DNA of 64,000 nucleotides from Tetragenococcus halophilus. Lineage in GTDB: Bacteria; Bacillota; Bacilli; Lactobacillales; Enterococcaceae. Location: contig NZ_JAKEIT010000006.1 in assembly GCF_021474685.1 (NCBI RefSeq), forward strand, positions 1-64,000. Reading direction: 5' to 3'. Below the pieces are notes generated by a model that saw only the letters and a list, made by a program, of their open reading frames with translations, searched no databases and was not told the DNA's origin. Position numbers and translations under genes: made by a program. Below are positions 63,918 through 64,000 of this stretch, piece after piece (position 1 is the first letter of the stretch; the number at the start of each line of letters is the position of its first letter).

Positions 63918-64000
63918 TTATAATGTTTTAGCAATCTGATTGAAGCAACGACCATAAATCCATTTATATCCGTCTTCATCGAGATCTCTTGGATTCCCGA
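63918..64000 (-). CDS. C-terminal end of an unidentified protein (partial)
   Basis: The minus strand is open from the window edge to TAA at 63918-63920, giving GNPRDLDEDGYKWIYGRCFN then QIAKTL. A hairpin follows the stop, which supports a real gene end. The fragment is too short for me to name the family. Confidence 0.55.
   Translation of the reverse strand, partial: GNPRDLDEDGYKWIYGRCFNQIAKTL

Overview
The window is low-GC Firmicute DNA with strong AGGAGG-type ribosome binding sites and many PTS operons. It also carries a C30 carotenoid operon (crtN-crtM), an Fst/par-type toxin and rbsKDU. Together these point to a lactic acid bacterium of the Enterococcaceae (Enterococcus or Tetragenococcus-like); this is inference from gene content, with no rRNA or tRNA gene present to confirm it. 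I saw no transposase, integrase, CRISPR array or tRNA.

Layout. 1-9.6 kb: the start of a PRD regulator, a Ula/Sga-type PTS with its own regulator and a SIS-domain protein, then an alpha-glucoside-like PTS with a GH4 phospho-glucosidase, a ChbG-like deacetylase and an RpiR regulator. 9.6-14.3 kb: an NADP/F420-type reductase overlapping an LLM flavin oxidoreductase, a two-subunit chromate transporter, and an MscS-like membrane protein. 14.7-20.4 kb: hydantoinase-like ATPase, DUF917 protein, NCS1 permease and PucR regulator, probably one uptake and breakdown pathway of unknown substrate. 20.6-25.1 kb: Dus, then a SNF2 helicase plus a separate SWIM zinc-finger protein. 25.2-29.6 kb: glycerol use (gldA, dhaM, dhaK, dhaL) with a divergent PocR/AraC regulator; dhaL carries an in-frame amber codon. 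29.7-32.6 kb: a gamma-glutamyltransferase-family protein and a glutamate-symporter-like transporter. 33.1-48.4 kb: four sugar modules: GntR/EIIBCA/BglA; DeoR/EIIBC/isomerase/RpiB/AlsE-like epimerase/LacI; transaldolase with a second Ula-type PTS; and its divergent PRD activator. 48.5-57.7 kb: VanZ-like, two MFS transporters, galM, rbsKDU, a broken acetyltransferase, and the toxin region. 58.1-64 kb: an XRE-ImmA protein with a partner, crtN-crtM-tetR, and a decayed copy of the start of rbsK.

Most striking signals. (1) Three intergenic arrays (14.35, 20.50 and 32.91 kb) are built of dyad-symmetric units repeating at exactly 41 bp, yet the three unit sequences are unrelated. I know of no described element that explains this. 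(2) The Fst-like toxin gene has its matching antisense RNA not next to it but about 0.6 kb away, behind a decayed gene fragment; all the pairing elements are conserved. (3) The MFS gene at 56.5-57.7 kb has a 240-nt leader ending in an intrinsic terminator, a riboswitch-like layout I cannot assign to a known class. (4) Two genes, dhaL and a GNAT acetyltransferase, are each cut by a single in-frame TAG.
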